Source: Desulfobacterales bacterium
GTDB lineage: Bacteria > Desulfobacterota > Desulfobacteria > Desulfobacterales > Desulfobacteraceae
Direction: 5' to 3'
Length of the DNA: 6,537 nucleotides
NCBI GenBank assembly: GCA_022361135.1
Contig: JAKSBM010000326.1
Coordinates: 1-6,537, forward strand
Each line of letters opens with the position of its first letter. The stretch's first letter is position 1. The notes under the pieces are model-generated. The model was not told the DNA's origin, searched no databases, and saw nothing but the letters and a program-made list of their open reading frames with translations. The position numbers were made by a program, and so were the translations under genes. Shown in pieces: positions 1-5,200 of the stretch.

Positions 1-1146
1 GACCTGGGGGAACCCCTGGTGGGCAGCTTTACCCCGGGGGCCCGGCCCGAAGACGTCTATACCCGGCGCCTCATCCCCCCGGGCCACGGCCTGCGGCTGG
101 TCCTCTCCCACAAAGGCCAATCCCTGGATCCCGGTGTGATCTCCGTTGCCGTTCTGGGGGCCATCCTCAGCCTGGTCCTCTTCCTCTCCCTGCACCGACT
201 CCAAAGATCCCGGCGGGAGTTGGCCCGGCAAAACCAAATTCTGGATGAAACCCAACAACGGCTGGTCAATGAAAAGGAGCTGGTCCACACCACCCTGGAT
301 GCCCTCCACGAAGGGGTGATCACCCTGAACCGGGATTTCGGCATTGAAACGGCCAACACCGCAGCCCTGGATTTGCTCACCACCCGCCATCCCCGGAATC
401 TGCCCCTCATCACCACCCTGGACCTGGTGGACGACCAGGGGCAGCCCCTGGCCCAGGCCATGGAAAAGGCCCTGGAACGGGCCGGTCGGAAAAACCAGTC
501 CCAGGTCACGGCCATGCAGGGGGAACGCACCTATCATTGCGCCATCCGTCCCCTTTACCGGGGCCGCCAGGGCGCCCGGGGCTACGTCCTGATTTTCCAC
601 GACGTGACCCAGGCCCGCATGCGGGAGGAAAAACTCCGCCGCCGGGCCAGCCACGACCCCCTGACCCAATGCCTCAACCGCCAGGGATTCCGCCAGAAAT
701 ACCGGGCCCTCATGGCCCTGTCCGCCTCCACGGACATCCATAGTCTGGCCTTCATGGACCTGGACAAATTCAAGGCCGTCAACGACACTGCCGGCCACGG
801 GGCCGGCGACCGCCTTTTGGTGGAATTGAGCCGCCTCATCCAGGGCCGGCTGCGAAACAGCGATATCCTGGCCCGCATGGGGGGGGATGAATTTGTCATC
901 CTCCTGCCCCATTGTAAAAGGGAAGACGCCCTGCCCCTCCTGGAAAAAATCCGCAGGGACATCCAGAATCACGGCTTTGTCCACCAGGGCCAAACCTTCC
1001 ATGTGGGGGCCTCCATGGGGTTGGTGGAATTTTCAGCCCATGCCCCCAACCGGGAAATCCTGGACCGGGCGGACAAGGCCTGCTACCAGGCCAAGCGGGG
1101 GGGACGCAATTGCATCGCCTGCTCTGAAGCCCCATCCCCGGCTTAA
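1..1146 (+). CDS. Membrane-bound PAS-GGDEF diguanylate cyclase (5' end outside window)
   Basis: The frame is open from the left edge to TAA at 1144-1146, giving 381 visible residues, numbered here from nt 1. Residues 1-45 look like the end of a periplasmic sensor domain (perhaps CHASE-like, a guess). A transmembrane helix lies at about 46-64, a charged coiled-coil linker to about 95, a PAS domain at about 94-206 (starting near LDALHEGVITLN, ending FHDVTQ), and a GGDEF domain at about 211-371, opening with HDPLTQCLNR. The signature GGDEF is at 294-298. Asp253, Asn261 and Asp270 have the spacing of the metal- and GTP-binding residues of PleD. An RxxD inhibitory site (RNSD, 285-288) sits five residues before GGDEF. 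By family knowledge the enzyme joins two GTP into c-di-GMP and is feedback-inhibited by its product. No EAL domain follows. A GTG at 19 has a G-rich stretch upstream, but starting there would leave no signal sequence before the extracytoplasmic segment, so I treat the gene as truncated. Confidence 0.93.
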   Translation, partial: DLGEPLVGSFTPGARPEDVYTRRLIPPGHGLRLVLSHKGQSLDPGVISVAVLGAILSLVLFLSLHRLQRSRRELARQNQILDETQQRLVNEKELVHTTLDALHEGVITLNRDFGIETANTAALDLLTTRHPRNLPLITTLDLVDDQGQPLAQAMEKALERAGRKNQSQVTAMQGERTYHCAIRPLYRGRQGARGYVLIFHDVTQARMREEKLRRRASHDPLTQCLNRQGFRQKYRALMALSASTDIHSLAFMDLDKFKAVNDTAGHGAGDRLLVELSRLIQGRLRNSDILARMGGDEFVILLPHCKREDALPLLEKIRRDIQNHGFVHQGQTFHVGASMGLVEFSAHAPNREILDRADKACYQAKRGGRNCIACSEAPSPA

Positions 1147-1171
1147 CGCCCCGGCCTGAAAATGGTATAAT
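1143..1171 (+). promoter_or_regulatory. Predicted sigma70-type promoter for the thioredoxin/MsrA-like gene
   Basis: TTAACG (1143-1148, 4 of 6 matches to TTGACA) is followed after exactly 17 bases by a perfect TATAAT (1166-1171). TG one base before the -10 box gives an extended -10 (TGG-TATAAT). The -35 box overlaps the TAA stop of the upstream cyclase gene. Transcription would begin near 1178, leaving a leader of about 48 bases. The AT-rich block stands out in otherwise GC-rich DNA. This is prediction from consensus only. Confidence 0.6.
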
Positions 1172-1197
1172 TCCTTCCATATTCAAGGTTTTATACC
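1164..1197. repeat. Inverted repeat GGTATAA / TTATACC including the -10 box
   Basis: GGTATAA (1164-1170) and its exact reverse complement TTATACC (1191-1197) are separated by 20 bases. The left arm contains five of the six bases of the predicted -10 box; the right arm falls just downstream of the expected transcription start. This could be an operator for a dimeric regulator, or a stem if a transcript begins upstream in the cyclase gene. The arms are centred 27 bp apart, which is not a whole number of helical turns, so the operator reading is uncertain. Confidence 0.4.
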
Positions 1198-1198
1198 A

Positions 1199-1214
1199 GG
1201 CCGCCCCGGCGGCC
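1199..1214 (+). promoter_or_regulatory. GC-rich leader hairpin directly before the Shine-Dalgarno
   Basis: GGCCGC-CCCG-GCGGCC is a perfect stem of six G/C pairs closing a four-base loop. It ends one base before the GGGAGG ribosome-binding site (1215-1220), which itself sits five bases before ATG 1226. No T-run follows, so it is not an intrinsic terminator. It could affect ribosome access or mRNA stability; neither is shown. In such GC-rich DNA a chance origin is possible. Confidence 0.4.
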
Positions 1215-1225
1215 GGGAGGTCAAT

Positions 1226-2179
1226 ATGAACAACCAAACCATCCACACCCTGGCCGGAATCGTCCTGGGCCTGGCCCTGGTGGCCGGATTGCCCGCACCG
1301 GCCCCTGCCGCCCCCGTGGAGGTGGGGGATGTAACCTGGGGTCGGAGCCTGGAAGCCGCCCAAAGGACTGCCCGGGAAACCCAAAAGCCCATCCTCATCC
1401 TCTTCCAGGAAGTTCCGGGCTGCCAGGGGTGCCGAACCTTTGGCCGGGACGTCCTCACCCATCCCCTCCTGGTGGAAGCCATGGAAGACGAATTCGTCCC
1501 CCTGCTCATCCACAACAATACCCCGGGGGAGGATGCCCGGCTCTTAAAATACTTCAAGGAACCGGCCTGGAACTATCAGGTCATCCGATTCTTTGACGCC
1601 GATCTCAAGGAAATCATCCCCCGAAGGGACCGGGTCTGGAACCTGGGGGGCGTGGCCCGGCGCATGGCCCTGGCCCTAGGTGCGGCCGGAAAACGGGTTC
1701 CCCCCTATCTGACCACCCTGGCCAATCTGGAAGAAACAGACCAGCACCGGGAGGTGATCTTTGCCATGGCCTGCTTTTGGGTGGGGGAATTTGAACTGGG
1801 CCGCCTGCCCGGCGTCCTCACCACCGAGGCAGGCTGGTACGACGGCCGGGAGGTCACCCGGGTGGTTTTCCACAACCGGCACACCAGCCTGGAAAAGCTG
1901 GTGGACCAGGCCGCCCGGGTGGATTGTGCCCGGCGGGTCTATCTCCCCCGGGGCACCCCGCCCCCGACCACCCGGCTGGAAATATTTCCCTTTGATGCCC
2001 GCAACTATCGAAGGGCCGACCCCGGGGACCAGAAAAAACAAATCCAGAATTGGAAGGCATTGAAGGCGGTGCCCCACATCAATGCCCAGCAATTGACCCG
2101 GCTCAACGCCTGGGCCCCCATTGACCGGGCCAGGGCCCTGGACTGGTTAAGCCCCCGGCAACAAAGGCATTTGAAATAA
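1226..2179 (+). CDS. Exported thioredoxin-like / MsrA-like two-domain thiol protein
   Basis: The ATG at 1226 has a strong GGGAGG ribosome-binding site five bases upstream and opens a 317-residue protein. Residues 1-29 form a Sec signal peptide with a probable cut after APAPAA, so it should act in the periplasm. Residues about 35-155 look thioredoxin-like: the strand KPILILF leads to VPGCQGC, with a redox CxxC at Cys66 and Cys69. Residues about 176-275 resemble methionine sulfoxide reductase A: ACFWVGE (182-188) corresponds to GCFWGxE with Cys183 as nucleophile candidate, RLPGVLTTEAGW to the next conserved stretch, Glu209 may match the catalytic Glu of the TGHAE motif, and YRRADPGDQKK recalls the AEDYHQ end motif. 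The usual insert between these motifs is shortened and a key Tyr appears to be Trp204, so Msr activity is uncertain. The VPGC motif recalls the VPGUxxT thioredoxin-like (seleno)proteins, with Cys in place of Sec; that link is from memory. The gene follows the cyclase gene by 79 bases. Confidence 0.85.
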   Translation: MNNQTIHTLAGIVLGLALVAGLPAPAPAAPVEVGDVTWGRSLEAAQRTARETQKPILILFQEVPGCQGCRTFGRDVLTHPLLVEAMEDEFVPLLIHNNTPGEDARLLKYFKEPAWNYQVIRFFDADLKEIIPRRDRVWNLGGVARRMALALGAAGKRVPPYLTTLANLEETDQHREVIFAMACFWVGEFELGRLPGVLTTEAGWYDGREVTRVVFHNRHTSLEKLVDQAARVDCARRVYLPRGTPPPTTRLEIFPFDARNYRRADPGDQKKQIQNWKALKAVPHINAQQLTRLNAWAPIDRARALDWLSPRQQRHLK

Positions 2180-2202
2180 TCGGATTTCGGGTCATCCTTT
2201 GC

Positions 2203-2232
2203 TTGACAAAAACCCCAGTACTGCACTAGGAA
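2203..2232 (+). promoter_or_regulatory. Possible weak promoter for the hybrid kinase gene
   Basis: TTGACA (2203-2208) is a perfect -35 box lying in the 65-base gap before the kinase gene. The best -10 candidate is TAGGAA (2227-2232) at 18 bases, matching TATAAT at only three positions, so activity would probably need an activator. The spacer holds an 8-base palindrome, CAGTACTG (2216-2223), that could be a protein-binding site. Read-through from the upstream gene is equally possible, since I see no terminator between them. Confidence 0.3.
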
Positions 2233-2234
2233 TT

Positions 2235-2238
2235 AGGG
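2235..2238 (+). promoter_or_regulatory. Ribosome-binding site fixing the kinase start
   Basis: AGGG at 2235-2238 lies six bases before ATG 2245. An in-frame TAG at 2227-2229 rules out any start further upstream, and no other start codon lies between that stop and 2245. The signal peptide begins immediately after this ATG, which supports the choice. Confidence 0.6.
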
Positions 2239-2244
2239 CATCCC

Positions 2245-5200
2245 ATGGAAAACCACAGCCCCAAAAAATGTCAACGCCACACCCTGGGCCTGATCATCCT
2301 TCTGGTTCTGACAGCCCTTCCGGTGTTTGCCCAGTCCCTGACGCCCACGGGGCCGACGGGGACGGAACAGCCCCGGGGTCACCGGTCCGAAGCGGCAAAC
2401 CCGGATTCCCCCCGGCCCCTGACCATTGCCCACGGCCGGTACATGCCCTTTTATTTTGAAGGATTGAACCACCAACCCCGGGGGATCCTGGTGGACATCT
2501 GGAACCAATGGTCGGCCAAGACCGGGATTCCCGTGGAATTCCGCCTCCTTTCCTGGGAGGAGACCCTGGAGGGCACGGCCCACGGAGAAATCGACATCTC
2601 CGCCCTCATGTACAAAACGGAAGACCGGGAAAAGCGATTCCGATTTTCCGCCCCCCTGCTCCACCTCAGCACCTATCTTTATTTCAATGCCCCCCTTCAG
2701 CTGAAAAAACTGGACCAGATCCGGGGGCTGAAAACCGGGGTGGTGGCCCGGGATTACACCCAGGACTACCTGTCCCGGCACTTCCCCGGACTGGCCCCCA
2801 CCCCGTACAAGGACCACGAAGAATTGGTCCGGGCCGCCGTGGACGGAGAAATCCAGGCCTTCATCATGGAGGGGCCGGTGGCCTCCACCTATATTGCCAA
2901 ATTCAACGGCGGCCATGGCCTCACCCGGCTGGCCGCCCCCCTCTACACCCGTCCCCTCCACGCCGGGGTGAATAAAAACAATCCCCGGCTCATCCAACGG
3001 GTCAAACAAGGCCTCTCACTCATCCGTCCGGAGGAGACCCTGGACATCATCCACAGCTGGACCGGAGACATTCAACCGGTGATGCTCCAGCCCCGGGCCA
3101 AAAAGGTCACCATTGCCGTGAGCCTGGACAATATGCCCTTCCACTTTGCCGATGGATCGGGCAAGGCCATGGGGTATTTTGTGGACCTTTGGAAACTCTG
3201 GTCACAGAAAACCGGGATTGAGGTGGAATTCATCACCGCCCCCTGGGCGGAAAGTTTGGACCTGGTGAAGTCGGGCCGGGCCGACATCCATGCGGGCTGT
3301 TTCTTTTCCATCCAGCGGGACGCCTTCCTGGACTACGCCGGGGTCATGGGCAATTGCGAAACCCATTTCTTTTTCCACGAATCCATATTCGGCCTGAAAA
3401 ACCTGGAAGATCTCAAGGGCTTCCAGATCGGGGTCCTGGACCAGGACTATGCCGTTGAATTTATCACCCGGTCCCTGCCCGGGGCCGCATTGAAAACCTA
3501 CAAAAATCACCGGGAACTCTTTGAAGGGGTGGCCAGGGGAGAGGTCCGGGTCTTCATCTGCGATACTCCCACGGCCCTCTATTTTCTGGAGGAAAAGAAC
3601 CTGCTGTCGGACTTCCGCTACCATCCGGCCGCCCCCCTCTATCGCAAACCCTTTTATTCTGCGGTGCGGGAGGGAAACACCGCCCTGGTCCGCCTCATCA
3701 ACGGGGGGCTGGACGCCATCACCGCCGAGGAGCGGGCCGCCATTGAACGCCGGTGGATGGGGGCCTCGGGCCCCGCGGCCCGGGATGTCCTGGTGGTGGC
3801 CATGGCCCGGAGCTTTCCCCCCTTTTCCATGCGCAGCGCCGAGGGACGGCCCACGGGCCTCTTTGTGGACATGTGGAAACGCTGGTCCCAGCAGACGGGC
3901 AAACCGGTAACCTTCCGCATGTACGACCGGGAAGGGGCCATCCATGCCCTGAAAAACGGCATCGTGGACGTGGTTTCATTTCTTCCCCCCCAGGATGCCA
4001 TCTCCGGCTGGACCCAGAAAAGCACCACATTTTACCGGCTGAGCTGGCACCTCTACCGCCACCACAATCGCATCACCGATCTCTCCCGGAACCTCCCCCG
4101 GGAGGACCGTGTTCTGGGGGCGGTCCAGGGATCCCGGGCCGAAGAATGGTTGAAGAAAAACCGGCCGGAGATGAAACGCATCACCTTCAACAGCACCCGG
4201 CAGATGATCCTCTCCGCCGTTGGTGGAACCATCGACGGCTTCCTGGCCCTTCCCCAGGAAATGACCATCCTGCCGGACCAGCTGGGACTGCCCGATGCCT
4301 TTATCCCCAGCCCCGAACCCCTGTTCCAGGAACAGATGGGGGGAATCATCCGGAACTTCAACTCCCAGTTGATCTTCAGCATTGACCAGGGATTCGAAGC
4401 CCTGGAACACCGGGAGCGCATCCACATGGAACAACGCTGGGTCAAGGACAAGGCCGCCCGGGTCTTCAACCCCCGCAACGAAACCATCCGCCTCACCCGC
4501 AAGGAAAAGAAATGGCTGGCCCGCCACCTGGACCTGAATCCGCCCATCCGCCTGGGGGTGAATCCCCAATGGCCACCCTTTGAATTCCTGGGTGCGGATC
4601 AGACTTACAAGGGCATGGTATCGGACTATGTCCGCCTGTTGAACCAACGGCTGGGACTGAACATGGGCCAGGTCACCCCCCTGCCCCAGGGCAGGGATCC
4701 CAAGGTGTTCCAGGCCATCGACCTCATCCCTTCGGCCCTCTCCTTTGAACAGGAGAGCCATGGAATGATCCCCACCAGCCCCTTCCTGGAATTTCCCTGG
4801 GTCATCATCAATAAGCAGGATGCCCCCCTCATCGGCGGCCTCCGGGATTTCTACGGAAAAACCGTGGCCGTGGTGGGAAAATACGGGGTGAACAGTTACC
4901 TGGCCCAGATCCACCCCCGGCTCAATCTGCTGAAGGTCCAGACCACCCGGGAAGCCCTGGCCGCGGTGCGGTCGGGCCGGGCCCAGGCCTGTGTGGAAAA
5001 CCTGGCCCTGGCCGGTTACCAGATCCAGGCCGGGAATTACCCCGGACTCAAGGTGGCGGCCGAGGCCGATTTGCCCGCCACGGGGCTGGCCTTCCGGGTC
5101 CGGGGGGACTGGCCCGAGCTGGTGGGCATTTTAAACAAAGGCATTGCCGGGATCTCGGACCAGGACCACGACCAGATCCGGCAAAAATGGTTCTCCGTCC

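Noticed and set aside
19..21. GTG as the true start of the cyclase gene
   Set aside because: The frame is open to the left edge, and the residues after the GTG look like the tail of an extracytoplasmic domain leading into a membrane helix, with no signal sequence. A truncated gene explains this better.
1199..1214. GC hairpin as a terminator for the cyclase gene
   Set aside because: No T-run follows the stem; it is followed directly by a Shine-Dalgarno sequence.
2233..3009. Minus-strand open frame of 258 codons
   Set aside because: Antisense to the signal peptide and flytrap unit 1 of the kinase, Gly/Pro/Val-rich and without domain signature; a shadow of the real gene.
3753..4385. Plus-strand frame of 210 codons in another phase
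   Set aside because: Overlaps flytrap unit 3 in a different frame; composition is Pro/Gly/His/Arg-rich and low-complexity, typical of an out-of-frame translation.
3976..4914. Long open frame on the minus strand (312 codons)
   Set aside because: It lies wholly opposite the hybrid kinase, whose protein has clear domain motifs there. The antisense translation is rich in Gly/Pro/Gln/His with no recognisable motif, as expected for the complement of GC-rich coding DNA.
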